A stretch of DNA of 64,000 nucleotides from Gracilaria gracilis (taxonomy: Eukaryota; Rhodophyta; Florideophyceae; Gracilariales; Gracilariaceae), in assembly GCA_030374805.1 (NCBI GenBank), contig JARGSG010000189.1:2170001-2234000 (forward strand), in the 5' to 3' direction. Below the pieces are notes generated by a model that was given only the letters and a program-made list of their open reading frames with translations, made no database searches and had not been told where the DNA came from. How positions within the stretch are numbered: position 1 is the stretch's first letter; each line of letters starts with the position of its first letter. The translations under genes and the position numbers were made by a program. Of this stretch, positions 36,451 through 47,220 are shown piece by piece.

Positions 36451-38079
36451 TCAAGTCGGCTTTTGCTTCTGCTGACAACACGAATCCATGTCATAATCAC
36501 CTTTGCCCTCAAATTGATCGCGTTTCCTCTTTCTCCCAGACCCTGTCTCGTTTTGTTCTGTGTTTCCTTCAAGGGGTCCCCTTACACCCATCGAAATGCG
36601 CACAGCTAAACGCATTACCGGCTTTTTCTGCTTCCATGAATTTATCATACTTTCCCAACTAGATACGGCTCGCTTAATGGCAAGATTAAGCATACTTCTG
36701 GGGCTCGAAGTGTTCTTGTCCAAAGCTGCGGTTCCGAGTCCAACAAAGAAACTGCTCGTCCTTTCGCCTGTTTTGGGACAGACAGACTTCACTGCGTCCG
36801 GGAAGGGTCTGATGTCTTCTAGATTACAAGTTTGTTCCATCTCATACGTCAATCTTCGTATTCTAGATTCCACAAAATTCTGCCACTCTCTGTAGTCCTT
36901 TGGTTCCGTTGCTTTCACATCAATGACCAGGTAGAGCGGAAAGCTGTGGTCGAAGGGATACATTTCTACAAGCCTCAGAAGCCCTTCATCAATGGTTAGA
37001 GTTGCTCTCGTAACTTTTTCCATAATTTGGCACGCGCGATCGATTTCTTTCTTTATGGCATTGTGAGTTGTTCGACAAACATTGTAAGAAGTGTTTGTGA
37101 ACGGAAGGACAGGACATATGATTTGCATTGGATTCTGATAGTAAGTGCTCGGTGGCATCCAATTGTCCCAGTTTGTCCACATCCCATCATACTTCTCAAA
37201 TGTCATTCGAACAGGCCTCCAGAGAGGAAAAGGTGCCCATTCCCAGGCTGCATAGGTTTTGAAGAATAGAGCTAGAAGTTTAATCCCAGAGTAACCTTCA
37301 TATGTTTGGCATATTCGTGCAGTCAGAATCGCCCAAGATACCCCACCGAGGTAACCATGCAAACTCGAATAGATACAACGCCGTTTTGCCCAAAGCTTCA
37401 CGATTCTCAGAACGGAGCAGAACGTATCATAGTTTGGTACGCTACGTATCATAGCTTGATCGCTTCTGACTCCTGAAGCACTACGACTTGTACCTGGATC
37501 CACATCCTGTAGAAGAGAGTTATCCAATATATCCAAAGGGAATGGAAGATATGAGACGGCCAAAGGAGCACATTGCATATCCACATTCACCCCATGGAAT
37601 AGGAATCGAATCACAGGGGCGTAGGCATCTCGAAGAGCTACGATTTGTTCGGCCTGTCCGGTACTGTATAACATGTCCAGCATACATGTTCCGGAGTATT
37701 TCTCACCTTTAGCACGACGATGGGCTCGATTTTGCGGGCCGAAAAAATGTTGCTTTCTAGAAACAAATATGGGGGTGATCACAACAATATCCACGTCAGA
37801 CCCAGGTCCATCAACGCCAAGTGCATGTGAACCAAATGAAAGCACTCGTGATAGTTGCTCAACACGTTCTGGAAACGGAATGTGAAACATGTGAGCAACA
37901 TTTCGAACCCACTCTTGAGCAATTGTATTCAGAGAACTGACCACAAATGTTCGACGTGCCCGTTCTTCATTTGACAATGACCTCTGATGGCGGTCTAGGA
38001 AACTGTAAATTTTGCTTCCCTTTAAGGCCTTCATAGCAGGAGCTACCCCAGGGAGTTTGTTCGATTGAGCCAAGTTCAT
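36451..38079 (-). CDS. Poly(A) polymerase, canonical nuclear type
   Basis: Encodes 542 residues. The nucleotidyltransferase signature GSHALGVDGPGSDVDIVV places catalytic Asp95 and Asp97, with the third acid at Asp167 (VNVDMQC). The PAP central domain (LRIVKLWAKRR, then GYLGGVSWAILTARICQTY) and the C-terminal RNA-binding domain (ICPVLPFTNTSYNVCRTTHNAI) follow in the usual order. It adds the poly(A) tail to pre-mRNA after cleavage. A basic KRKRD-type nuclear signal lies near the end. The protein is slightly shorter than the animal enzyme and lacks its Ser/Thr-rich tail. Confidence 0.95.
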   Translation of the reverse strand: MNLAQSNKLPGVAPAMKALKGSKIYSFLDRHQRSLSNEERARRTFVVSSLNTIAQEWVRNVAHMFHIPFPERVEQLSRVLSFGSHALGVDGPGSDVDIVVITPIFVSRKQHFFGPQNRAHRRAKGEKYSGTCMLDMLYSTGQAEQIVALRDAYAPVIRFLFHGVNVDMQCAPLAVSYLPFPLDILDNSLLQDVDPGTSRSASGVRSDQAMIRSVPNYDTFCSVLRIVKLWAKRRCIYSSLHGYLGGVSWAILTARICQTYEGYSGIKLLALFFKTYAAWEWAPFPLWRPVRMTFEKYDGMWTNWDNWMPPSTYYQNPMQIICPVLPFTNTSYNVCRTTHNAIKKEIDRACQIMEKVTRATLTIDEGLLRLVEMYPFDHSFPLYLVIDVKATEPKDYREWQNFVESRIRRLTYEMEQTCNLEDIRPFPDAVKSVCPKTGERTSSFFVGLGTAALDKNTSSPRSMLNLAIKRAVSSWESMINSWKQKKPVMRLAVRISMGVRGPLEGNTEQNETGSGRKRKRDQFEGKGDYDMDSCCQQKQKPT

Positions 38080-39346
38080 TTTCTCAATTCAAGGAAGCAG
38101 ATTGATGAGTTCGAAGTGGTCAAAATGATACTTGCAGGTGACTAAAGGAATTTGAAACCCAAAATGGGGAACGAGCTTTGAAACTCAGCCAAGTCTCGAT
38201 CTGTATCATCTTCTTGATTCAGAAGTTTAGTTTCTGATGCAAAGATGAAACGTTCTTCTTCTTCTTCGTCTTCGTCTCTCTGACTTTCAACGGAAAGTAT
38301 AGATAACATGCGTACGTTCACATCCAAATTTTTCGAATCATAACGAACATATCTGCTACTAGGCGAAGTAGTTCCTTTTATTCTCAAGCAGCCTAACGAC
38401 AATTATTGTCGTACTCCGGTCGATTACTGTCGTTTATTATTTCAGGAACTTGATGGATAATGAAAGTTCCATCTGCAAGACAATTTCTGTACTCTTCATT
38501 TTGGACGTCAGACTTGAATCCTTAGCATGCCTTAGTCTAGAGATAGTTTTCTCTCACTTAAAATAGGAATACTCTCCTTCTTTGAGGAGAACGGTTTTCT
38601 ATCTGAACTGAAGAAAAGTATGTATCGCAAAGGGAAGTTTTCATTCTATGAAGGCGAAAGATTTTGGTAGATCGCTTGTTTTGCAGTTTTGTAGCCTCAA
38701 AGCTGTCCTAGTATTAATCCTGCTTCCCCAATCCGCAAGAAAGAGAAGATTCTTCTGCAGTGCTTGATAGCTTCGTTTTTCCATTTATGACCCCTTCTTT
38801 CTTACAAACCTGGGGGTCTCTGTTCAACTTGATACTCTCACAAAACAATTGTTAGATTTGACATTCGTTCCGCACTGTCGTCTACAACCCTTTCAAGTCT
38901 GCTATTTAAGCGAACCCAAGTCACTTCAAATGCTGTTTCAAACCTTCAGTCCTGGATGAGTAATTTCAAACTAGATTCCTTAGGAGTGGGATGGGCGCGT
39001 CCAAACGAGCAATGGTTTAATTCTTTTTTCTCGTGTGTTCCATACTTCTCTTGCAATACAAACAGTTGGTCTTTAGTTGTATAAAAGTTCTTTTTAAGCA
39101 TATTCGTTCTTCTTTTCTGCCATATGAGTCTATGCTCATTCAAATATATATGTTCTGGCTTTTAAAAACTTGCATTCCTGGGAGGTATAGTTAAAGAGTT
39201 CCCTCCTCGCTAGTTAGACGAACTTCACAACTTCATGAACGTCTTATCTACCACACCTCTTTGCAGCCTGCGAACTGATCTCGACTACCTCGGACGTCTT
39301 TCCCTCGTTTCGTGGCTCTATCGCTCCATCTTTTCATTGAACAGCA
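38080..39346. other. Intergenic, A+T-richer, no recognised gene
   Basis: Short frames only. One of them (38142-38402, minus, no proper ATG until inside) has an Asp/Glu-rich run and could be a terminal exon, but no splice partner is seen. Confidence 0.35.
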
Positions 39347-40402
39347 ATGTGCTCTGTATCGTCGTTCACATTCCAGAAACGGCTTGGCTGCATGAGCTTC
39401 GGGAAAAGCAAGGAGGCCCTATTGCGTAAACATTTTCCCAAATGCTCTGAAGAAGTTGGAACTGTTCTTGAGTCAAAACATGGAAACTATGGTTTTGCAT
39501 ATGATGAACTTTCAGGGATGAATAGAAAGAAAAAGTTAAATAGTTCCTGGAATGAAGCAATGCTGCGGGCCCAAACAATCACGAAAAGATTTACAGAAGA
39601 AGAAGAGAAGGGCTTCGAGAATCTTCGCCAATTCTGGACCATTCAGTGGAAAGATTCCTACGAGGGATTCTGTCGTGTCCGCAATGAAGTCGCTGATTTG
39701 CGCGAAGTTGTGTTTCATGGTAACTTAGAGAGGTCAAAGGAACAGGAGACGTTACGGAATCTCCTTAACAGGATGCTTCGTTCAAATGCAAGGGAGTGGT
39801 TTGCTGTTTGGGGAGAACTAGATCTTCATAGACTATCCCCAAATGACGCCCTTGATTCTTTAAATCGTTGTATCTGTAATTGGATGTGGGATGAAGTTCG
39901 AATCATATCGGGCCAGAGGGCGCACAACGGGGACCATGTTTCAAAAGGGGTTCTGTTCAACCTGATCCACTGCGTCACTGGTAGAGCCAAGCCTGACACA
40001 TCTAAGTTCGACAAAAGGAGAATCGAAGATATAAATAATACCAGGCTTTATATCCATAATAACGGGATAGACGTTTTCTATTACTCGGATGGCGGTGCTC
40101 TCTACCTCAGGAGGTCGGAAGAAGCACAGAAAGAGTACTTGAAGCGCTTAGAGCGGCCTTCTCGTTTGTCTAGCTCATCAAGAAGAAAGATTCGTTTCTC
40201 AGAAGCGAATGCGAATTGGCCGCAAGGGAGTGCATGGGAGAAGTCGAAGGACACCTCTCGGAGGTCTGCAAGACTGTCAGAGTCACGCAGGAAGACCCGT
40301 TCTTCGGCTCCTACTCGGAACAGCGGTAAGCCACTTCCTACCCCCATTAGAAGATCTCCAAGACTTTCCAAGAAGTTGAAGAAGCCTAGTCATATGAAAT
40401 GA
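39347..40402 (+). CDS. Orphan basic protein with R-S-(P/A)-R-L-S motifs
   Basis: Encodes 351 residues. Residues ~50-250 are a helical, charged domain (WNEAMLRAQTITKRF..., NRMLRSNAREWFAVWGELDL, NRCICNWMWDEVRIISG, LYIHNNGIDVFYYSDGGALYL) that I do not recognise. From ~270 the chain is strongly basic with SRLSSSSRRK, RRSARLSESRRK and RRSPRLSKKLKK, motifs typical of DNA- or chromatin-binding tails and of nuclear import. An overlapping plus frame starting at 39235 ends at 39429 and is weaker. It could be a lineage-specific nuclear protein or part of a mobile element; no repeats flank it that I can see. Confidence 0.55.
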   Translation: MCSVSSFTFQKRLGCMSFGKSKEALLRKHFPKCSEEVGTVLESKHGNYGFAYDELSGMNRKKKLNSSWNEAMLRAQTITKRFTEEEEKGFENLRQFWTIQWKDSYEGFCRVRNEVADLREVVFHGNLERSKEQETLRNLLNRMLRSNAREWFAVWGELDLHRLSPNDALDSLNRCICNWMWDEVRIISGQRAHNGDHVSKGVLFNLIHCVTGRAKPDTSKFDKRRIEDINNTRLYIHNNGIDVFYYSDGGALYLRRSEEAQKEYLKRLERPSRLSSSSRRKIRFSEANANWPQGSAWEKSKDTSRRSARLSESRRKTRSSAPTRNSGKPLPTPIRRSPRLSKKLKKPSHMK

Positions 40403-41903
40403 AAGGTGGAAACCGAAAGCGGGACTTTTTGCAGTGCAGTAGAGTAATAGAGGAACTGTGGTTTCTCTTCCACTGTTTTTGACGTTAAACTTCCCCTCCC
40501 GGACCGGGATGTCGTTAGACCCCACCGAACTATCGGTCAGCTTGCTTATCGCCCTTGCAGACTCCGGTTGTGGATCGCGAAACAATTCCCGAGCACTTGT
40601 GCTCAGGCAGGGTACGAACGGATTATCGGGAGAAGCTGGTGCCGCCGTTTCCCTGACTTTCACCAGCAGGGAAGGAGCTATTACGGAGACAATCATTAGG
40701 TATCCCAGGGTTTTCTCTGGGGGAACAGGGCTGGATTACGAACTGGTTCTCTTATTTGATCTGACCGAAGATATGAGGATTGCATAAAGATACAAAAGAC
40801 GGAAAAGCCTGTGGGACCTAGAGAAGCAGAAGTTACGCCATCACAAGCATAGTCTGTACACCATTTCATCTCTGCACCCTCGCAGATCACATCTACTGGG
40901 AATGAGGTTGGTGCTCAGCTACGGGCCGAGGGTTTTCAAAGATGTAGAACGTTATGTTGTAAAGTGTGAAAGAAGAATCATATGAAGACGGTTGTTCTTG
41001 CTTCCCCTTCGTAAGGGTCGAAGGTCAGTTGCTACTGATACTATTAAGAAATGCCCTTATGCTGGCTTTCCATATGGAAGTGTGTTCCCAAGGAAAAGAA
41101 ACACGCAGCATTGCGTTGAATGAATACATGTTAATGCGCCCATGCAAGGGAGATGGCTGCGATTACGTTAGCTTTGCTAATTTACATGCCCATGGACTTT
41201 TCTGCTCATGCTGTGCTTGCCAACTAGTTGAAAAGCAAAAGCTTTCTGTCCGCGCCTCCAGAATACGCGAAAGTGCGCGGGGTTGAAGTAACTTTTGCAC
41301 AGTTTGCAGCAGGGGACGCACGTCGTGTTTCGGGGCGGCAAACAAAGGTGTCGAGGAGAAGCGAACTGGCTTTGTAGAAAGAAATAAGCGAGAGATCTAT
41401 GTTAGAAACAGTCGGGCAGTGGCCCAACAGATGTTTGGCCTCTTTGAGGAGAGAGAACTAAATGCAAGTGTAGCTCTCTCGAGTTCTGGAATATAGATAG
41501 GAACTCTAGACCACGTTTAAGAACCTCCTTGGCTTACTGCCAACGAGGTAATTCTGGCACTTACCCAAGGGTAAGTTTAGTAGCTAAGAGGGCTAACCTT
41601 CCTACCCAGTGTAGGACTTTTTGCATCCACACGTGAACCGTTTGATGATCACGCGCCACATGTGCGTAGCATCGTCACCATTGGATGCCCAATGTCTGTC
41701 CACACAAGCGGTGGCACTGCTACGAAAGTAGCCCTAGATCTGCACATTTTCAGTCCGGTGATTGTCGTCGCAGCCGAGGGAACGCTAAGAGTTAAAACGC
41801 TAGCCCTTACCCTTGGTAGTACAGCGATTTGTGCGATCGTAGACAGAGGCAGAGGGGTCTTGTCCACTACTTCAGCGGCAAGATATGTTCTATTTTCAAA
41901 GAA
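40403..41903. other. Intergenic with a weak 92-codon frame
   Basis: A plus-strand frame from the ATG at 40509 to 40787 (MSLDPTELSVSLLIALADSG..., ending YELVLLFDLTEDMRIA) has a natural-looking amino-acid mix but no known family. Another frame at 40966-41286 has several CxxC pairs. Neither is strong enough to call. Confidence 0.3.
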
Positions 41904-43079
41904 ATGAATCCGCGCAGTAAGAGGGCTATCATTGGTACCGTTGGTACCGGATTTGCTGCGCCGAACTCTTTGAACTATCGGGCATTTCTCAGACCATCGC
42001 ACCAGGCATTATTCTCTCCAATATCAACTGTATCAACCATGTCTCTCAAACAGCGTACAGCTGTTATAACAGGGGCAACACGTGGTATTGGACGCGGGCT
42101 CGCAATCGGCGTTGGCGAAGCAGGTGGGCATGTGATCATCACTGGTCGTACGAAAACTGGCCCGCTCTCGCTCGAGGCCACAGCACATTGTGTTCGTGAA
42201 GCAGGTGGCACCTGCGACTTTCATGTGGTTGACCATGAGGATGATGATGCCGTCACATCTTTTTTTCAAACTCTGAAGCGAAGCTTGCGGGAACACAACA
42301 GGACTCTAGATATCTTTGTAAACAATGCATATTCAGGGGTGGATTTCCTACTCAAAAGTAGAGAGATTCCACATTGGCTAAAGAGCGCTTCCCAGCCTGA
42401 AGCGGAGGATCCGGAATCCGCGCCTGGTGAAATATGGGATCTCATTAATGGAGTTGGCCTACGGATGAACTACGTCTGCGCGATATACGCATCTCGTATT
42501 ATGACCAACCAGCCTGAGGGTGGTTTGATTGTAAATATTTCTTCCTGGGGAGGGTTGATTTCTTTGTTTGACCCCGTTTATAGCATCGGGAAGGGAGCCA
42601 TGGATCGACTTTCCGCTGAATTAGCCCAATTTGGTCCGTCAAATGTCCGGTGTTTCACATTGTATCCTGGTGTGGTTGGAACTGAAGCTCTGATTGGAGC
42701 AATGAAAGTCTACGAAGCACCTGAGAATAACACACAACGGGAGACATCAACATCACCGATTCGTACTCCCACCGATGCGTGGAATGCAGAATCGCCTCTT
42801 TTTGTTGGTAGAGTTTTGGCAGCTGTAGCGGCCAGTGATAAGAAAATGCTCGATTCAATGAGTGGGCGTATTGTGATTGCAGCAGAGGTTGCCCAGAAGC
42901 TGAAGGTTGACGACGAAAACGGGAATCGACCCCTCTCTATGCGTTCATTTCGTTTTGCACTGCTTCGGTCGTTTCCATTTTTGCAGAAGAGCTCAGTTCG
43001 CCATTTAATTCCAGCTTCTTTGTATGTACCATGGTGGTTGATGCAAATGCTCCTAGGTGCTGTGAAACTATGGAATTAA
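41904..43079 (+). CDS. Short-chain dehydrogenase/reductase, DHRS1-like
   Basis: 391 residues from the ATG at 41904, or 346 from the strong-context ATG at 42039. The Rossmann nucleotide site TGATRGIG (56-63) marks a classical SDR. NNAYSG, Ser in NISSWGG and YSIGK (~225-229) complete the catalytic set. The inserted PESAPGEIWDLINGVGLRMNYVC and the longer C-terminus are typical of the DHRS1 subgroup, NADP-dependent carbonyl or steroid reductases. The C-terminus ends with a hydrophobic, Trp-rich segment (YVPWWLMQMLLGAV), as in membrane-associated members. The two starts suggest an organellar and a cytosolic or ER form. Confidence 0.9.
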   Translation: MNPRSKRAIIGTVGTGFAAPNSLNYRAFLRPSHQALFSPISTVSTMSLKQRTAVITGATRGIGRGLAIGVGEAGGHVIITGRTKTGPLSLEATAHCVREAGGTCDFHVVDHEDDDAVTSFFQTLKRSLREHNRTLDIFVNNAYSGVDFLLKSREIPHWLKSASQPEAEDPESAPGEIWDLINGVGLRMNYVCAIYASRIMTNQPEGGLIVNISSWGGLISLFDPVYSIGKGAMDRLSAELAQFGPSNVRCFTLYPGVVGTEALIGAMKVYEAPENNTQRETSTSPIRTPTDAWNAESPLFVGRVLAAVAASDKKMLDSMSGRIVIAAEVAQKLKVDDENGNRPLSMRSFRFALLRSFPFLQKSSVRHLIPASLYVPWWLMQMLLGAVKLWN

Positions 43080-43130
43080 TGTCGACCTGGCCTGAGCAAG
43101 TTCCTGTCGAATTATTGAATACGAGCTGAT

Positions 43131-45560
43131 TTACAAGGACACACTGATACCTCTTAATGCTGCAATTCGCCGAGAAAGCTTCTTATGGTCCATAGTAGTA
43201 TATCCTTCAATAGCCTTGAGAAAAGAGATTCTATCTGACTTTGCTTCTAGAAGCTTACAAATTAGAGCCATTTCGGGAGAAGGTGAAACTCCCAGAGATG
43301 CAATCACGTTACATATGTAATCAACGTCCGTGGCTAGTTGGCGAGTTCCTCCTTCTGAAAGGCGTGACAAGTTACATACCCTCTCTACGTAAAATTCCAT
43401 TGTGGCAATAGTGAGCACAGATATCCACATTCCTGCAAAGGAGAGCTCTTCATCAACATTTCCATTACGTTTGCAAAACACATACGGTGACTTTGGCATG
43501 GCATAACGAGCGTCTTCTTCGTCAGGGATGAAGGGTTCAAGTTGCTGCGGAATAGTCATTAGGTAATCTGCTACTTCAGTTGCATAGGCCAAAGGAGAAC
43601 TAGATACACTGGCTAACGTTTCGTCATCGCCGTCAACATTCCAGAAGTCATCAGCGTTGAAGGCCTTGAATCGGTCTCTGACCCCGTTGAACATGCTTTC
43701 ATACACAATACGATGTACTCTATCAATTAGATCTCTGAAGTCATCGGCGCTGTCCAACAGTTCAAATTCCGAAACAGTCCTGTTGGCAAGCCCAGAGTCG
43801 CGCACAAGTTCCCATACAATGCCAGCTTCAGCAGGACTTGTTTCAGCCTGAGTGACAAATTGATGAATTCTCTTTTTGCGTGAAGCTTGTACTACTGAGG
43901 TAACTTCTAAGACAGGTGTGGCGGTTCCAATTGCTATGGCAAACAATGATTCTTTCTTTCCGTCCCATGTCCTTTTCAGTATACTTGTGGATGTCAATAG
44001 ACGAAGAACATCGTTAATCTTGGTCCACTCGTCTGTGTTTTGCAAGCTAGATGGCATATTGAGTACATCAATTATCCGTTCTGAGAGTTCTGATGCAATA
44101 GCACTGCTTGTCCTTTTCATGACATCAATTCCGATACCACAAGTACGCTCAGTGAGAATTGACAAGGAGCTGTCCAGCAGTGTAAGAGCATCCTTTGATA
44201 GAGTATCCACATCTTTGGCGACAAGGCCGAGACCGGGTCGGTTTACATCTGACCCAGCTTCCGATTGTGCTGCGCGGCTGACAGAGTCTAAAGCATTGAG
44301 CTTTATGTTGCGCGCCAGTTTTCGAGCGCTTTGAACAGAAATCAAGGAGAAATTATCCCAGAACCTTCGATAGGGAAGCAGGAGAGAAGAAATGGCATCC
44401 TGAATAGCAAGGACAACCTCGCTATCTACGTCAGGATTTTCGTCGTTTGCTCCTTCGGCCTCCACAACGTTGTCTAGAACGCTGGGAAGGAAGACGCGGC
44501 CGATTCTGCCACTCGAAAATATGCTGCGGAGCGCGACTGAATACAGATTGACGTCGGCGTTATCCCCAGCCTTCACGACGAGAGGAGGCGAAAGACCACA
44601 CATACTTTCCGACACCAACTCCGGTAGAACTATATCGCAGAGATCGGGGAAGGCCTCGAGGAGCCACGTGCGTTCCGCAACAAGCATATCTTCGAGCTTA
44701 TCGTAAAAGGACTGCAGTGCACCATCAGATTTAGGGGAACATAGGTTTGCCTCAAGATTGCGAGACCTGAGGGCGTCATTGTCTTCGTCTCTATCTTCCA
44801 ACAGTACCGACCATGCTCTAGACCAAAGACTTCGAACCTCGGCTGCACGAAGTGACCCGTATTGGGTGCGAAATGCGTTTTCGCGCCCTGCATGGTCATA
44901 GACTATACGTGCATTACGTGCAGCGGAAGTGTTGCGTTGCTCCAAAGCTCGTTGTAGTTGCGGTTTTGCAAGTTGCTCAAGAGAGGCATCCGCTTCTTCA
45001 AGTTGAGTGACTCGGGAGTTGAACTCTGATATCTGCCGTAATGGGAGCAGCGATGTGCGAAGTTGAGAGACGAGATCTGCTGCCTGTACGAGATCAGCTC
45101 CATCTACCGCTGAAGAAGCTAACAATGATGAGAGCCGATCAAGCAGTGTGTCGACAGTGACAGCAGTGCTGAGCAAATGAGCAGCGTCCTGCACGCGGCG
45201 AACAACCGTGTCGGCATCGGCGATAGTTTTCACGCTTGATACGACAGAAGTTTCAACGCCAGCAACTCTTTCACCAACGCCATCAACACTTGTACGCAGA
45301 GTAGTAGCACGCTGACGGACACGCTCAGTTTCTCGCACGACCCATGGGATTGCGGATAAAGCAGACTTTAGAGACTGATCTAGGGTTGAATGTGCGTCCC
45401 GAATGGCATCGTTTGCAGCATCAAGTAGCTGGTTCAGGGTAAGGGTGCTTTGGTTCGTCTGTGTGTGAGACAAGACAGCGTTCAGCCATGTTGAAGGATG
45501 GAATGAGTCTGGGTCCAAGTCGAAATCATGAGATCGAGGCAGGGGGGCATCGGCCGACAT
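43131..45560 (-). CDS. COG7: Conserved oligomeric Golgi complex subunit 7 (COG7)
   Basis: Encodes 809 residues. The start (FHPSTWLNAVL) parallels the COG7 FDPKxWIN opening. The N-terminal third is coiled coil. The C-terminal half carries the diagnostic SPLAYATEVADYLMTIPQQLEPFIP block and the TDVDYICNVIASLGVSPSPEMALICKLL segment near the end. COG7 belongs to lobe B of the COG tether, which retrieves Golgi enzymes and so determines glycosylation. No intron. It lies head-to-head with RLP24 and only about 50 bases from the end of the SDR gene. Confidence 0.87.
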   Translation of the reverse strand: MSADAPLPRSHDFDLDPDSFHPSTWLNAVLSHTQTNQSTLTLNQLLDAANDAIRDAHSTLDQSLKSALSAIPWVVRETERVRQRATTLRTSVDGVGERVAGVETSVVSSVKTIADADTVVRRVQDAAHLLSTAVTVDTLLDRLSSLLASSAVDGADLVQAADLVSQLRTSLLPLRQISEFNSRVTQLEEADASLEQLAKPQLQRALEQRNTSAARNARIVYDHAGRENAFRTQYGSLRAAEVRSLWSRAWSVLLEDRDEDNDALRSRNLEANLCSPKSDGALQSFYDKLEDMLVAERTWLLEAFPDLCDIVLPELVSESMCGLSPPLVVKAGDNADVNLYSVALRSIFSSGRIGRVFLPSVLDNVVEAEGANDENPDVDSEVVLAIQDAISSLLLPYRRFWDNFSLISVQSARKLARNIKLNALDSVSRAAQSEAGSDVNRPGLGLVAKDVDTLSKDALTLLDSSLSILTERTCGIGIDVMKRTSSAIASELSERIIDVLNMPSSLQNTDEWTKINDVLRLLTSTSILKRTWDGKKESLFAIAIGTATPVLEVTSVVQASRKKRIHQFVTQAETSPAEAGIVWELVRDSGLANRTVSEFELLDSADDFRDLIDRVHRIVYESMFNGVRDRFKAFNADDFWNVDGDDETLASVSSSPLAYATEVADYLMTIPQQLEPFIPDEEDARYAMPKSPYVFCKRNGNVDEELSFAGMWISVLTIATMEFYVERVCNLSRLSEGGTRQLATDVDYICNVIASLGVSPSPEMALICKLLEAKSDRISFLKAIEGYTTMDHKKLSRRIAALRGISVSL

Positions 45561-45909
45561 CTTCTGCTGGTTGTCGTCATCGAGAGCAAGGGAACGCGAG
45601 GCACGGGTATCTTGATGACAGCGTCAGCATCGATCCAAAGCCGGCACACGGCCCACTTCGCCACTTTTCCAGAATCTTACAGTTATAGAGCAGGTACATA
45701 GTACATACACTGTTACAGTATACCTACTGTAATTCACTCTCTAAAAAGCTGTTCGCCGTCGCTCACCTGCAGCCTAGTCGGGTACAAAGGTACCTGTTCT
45801 TGGAGCATTGCTTTCGGAAGAAGGACAGCTGCTTTCGTGCCGGTCTCGACTCTACGACCCCATTTACTCGTCCACTCCAGGCTTTATCTGACCACCTTGC
45901 GGTATCAAA
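45561..45909. promoter_or_regulatory. Divergent promoter between COG7 and RLP24
   Basis: 349 bases without a convincing TATA element; nothing else seen. Confidence 0.4.
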
Positions 45910-46404
45910 ATGAGGCTTGAGAAGTGTTATGTGTGCTCCTCAACAGTGTATCCTGGGCATGGGAGCATGTTTGTGCGGAACGATGCAAAAATATTTAGAT
46001 TCTGTCGATCCAAATGTCGTCGCAACTTCAATCTAAAGAGAAACCCTCGGAAGTTGCGCTGGACAAAAGCTTTCCGGAAAGCGGCTGGAAAGGAGCTTGC
46101 TATTGATACTACTTTCTCTTTTGAAAGACGTCGAAATAGAGCTGTTAAGTATGATCGTGAGCTTGTCGCAAAAACTCTGCAAGCTATGCCTGTAATCCAA
46201 AAAGTTAGCAGCGATAGACAGCACGACTTCTACAAAACACGAATGGTTGAACGAGAGAAAGAAACGAGAAAGGATGCCCTGCGTGAGCTGGCTACCGGCT
46301 TGGACGTCATTCGTCCACTTGTCGTCCGGGAAAAATTGCGAGAACGAGAAGAGTTGGAGAGCGCAATGGAAGTTGTCGAAGAAGGCGCAGTGGAAACGAA
46401 GTAG
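45910..46404 (+). CDS. RLP24: Ribosome biogenesis protein RLP24 (RSL24D1)
   Basis: Encodes 164 residues. The zinc-binding L24e fold is intact: [18 protein letters not shown] with two Cys, then [10 protein letters not shown] with two more. It is followed by the RLP24-specific [27 protein letters not shown] and [23 protein letters not shown]. The C-terminal charged helix recruits the AAA ATPase Drg1/SPATA5 in yeast. The protein holds the place of eL24 on pre-60S particles and is exchanged in the cytoplasm. The length, greater than eL24 with a coiled acidic tail, favours RLP24 over the ribosomal protein itself. Confidence 0.95.
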   Translation: MRLEKCYVCSSTVYPGHGSMFVRNDAKIFRFCRSKCRRNFNLKRNPRKLRWTKAFRKAAGKELAIDTTFSFERRRNRAVKYDRELVAKTLQAMPVIQKVSSDRQHDFYKTRMVEREKETRKDALRELATGLDVIRPLVVREKLREREELESAMEVVEEGAVETK

Positions 46405-46965
46405 AAGTGGAATATATCATTACCGGAGACTTATTGCGTCAGTTCCAAGAGTTACTCCTAATTGAAGTTACTTCTTGGATGCTGGAGAATGAACAAGATT
46501 GTAACCCTGCGGGAAGCTTAGGCTGAACTCTCGTAACTTCTTCTTGGTCATACGCCATCGCTTCGCCCTTCTGGTTCACTCCTGATTGGGAAAAGATTAG
46601 TTTGTTCCTGAAGGCCGAATGTTCCGATCCATTTGGGTCACTACATTATATATGCCCAAAGAGAGCACTTATCTACGTGTAGAAAGCTGTGTTTTCCTTC
46701 TCCTTCCGTGAAGAGGCTGGGCTGAAGTGCTTCTGAAGTTATCATTAAATGGCTTGATAGATATTGGCCTTCTTAGCGAGGGAGCAGTTCTTTAAGATGA
46801 AACGCTCTACAGTGCGTGTTTATATAACGTAGCATACCCTTAAATGAGAGCGAGAACGAGAGCGAGAGTTGAAGTCAAGAGTACCATAGCAGATTGTTTC
46901 GCACAACTCCCATGCACAAAATCATAACTACTCTTGTAAGTAAACAAAGAGTTCATTCCGGAGCT
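46405..46965. other. Intergenic, no gene seen
   Basis: Convergent gap between RLP24 and bL35m; a purine-rich GAGAACGAGAGCGAGAG run near 46848-46870 is the only notable sequence. Confidence 0.4.
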
Positions 46966-47220
46966 TCAGTTTTTTAGAAGTCGTACCACACGGCGGCGGC
47001 CATGTTTGCTTAGAAGCGCTGGAGTTCGAAGTCGGCGTTTTCGTGATGTGGACTTGTGGCCCATTAAATGTGCCGCTCCAGCTCGTGCACGATAATACAA
47101 ACCCTTCTCTTCCGGTTTGGTTGCAGGGTAGAACCTGGATCTTGCAGCTTGGCTAGACTTTCCTGGTCGCGGGAAATGTCGCACTTGTTGTTGGAAAACT
47201 CTGCGCAGATAGAAGAACAT
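46966..47220 (-). CDS. Mitochondrial ribosomal protein bL35
   Basis: Encodes 84 residues. Residues 1-~20 (FFYLRRVFQQQVRHFPRP) form a basic amphipathic presequence without acids, as for mitochondria. The remainder covers the bL35 fold: KSSQAARSRFYPA, then RARAGAAHLMGHKSTSRKRRLRTPALLSK and the closing RRRVVRLL. bL35 lies at the foot of the L1 stalk and the peptidyl-transferase region. Red-algal plastid genomes usually encode their own rpl35, so a nuclear copy most likely serves the mitochondrial ribosome. The upstream leader holds a 15-base tandem repeat. Confidence 0.85.
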   Translation of the reverse strand: MFFYLRRVFQQQVRHFPRPGKSSQAARSRFYPATKPEEKGLYYRARAGAAHLMGHKSTSRKRRLRTPALLSKHGRRRVVRLLKN

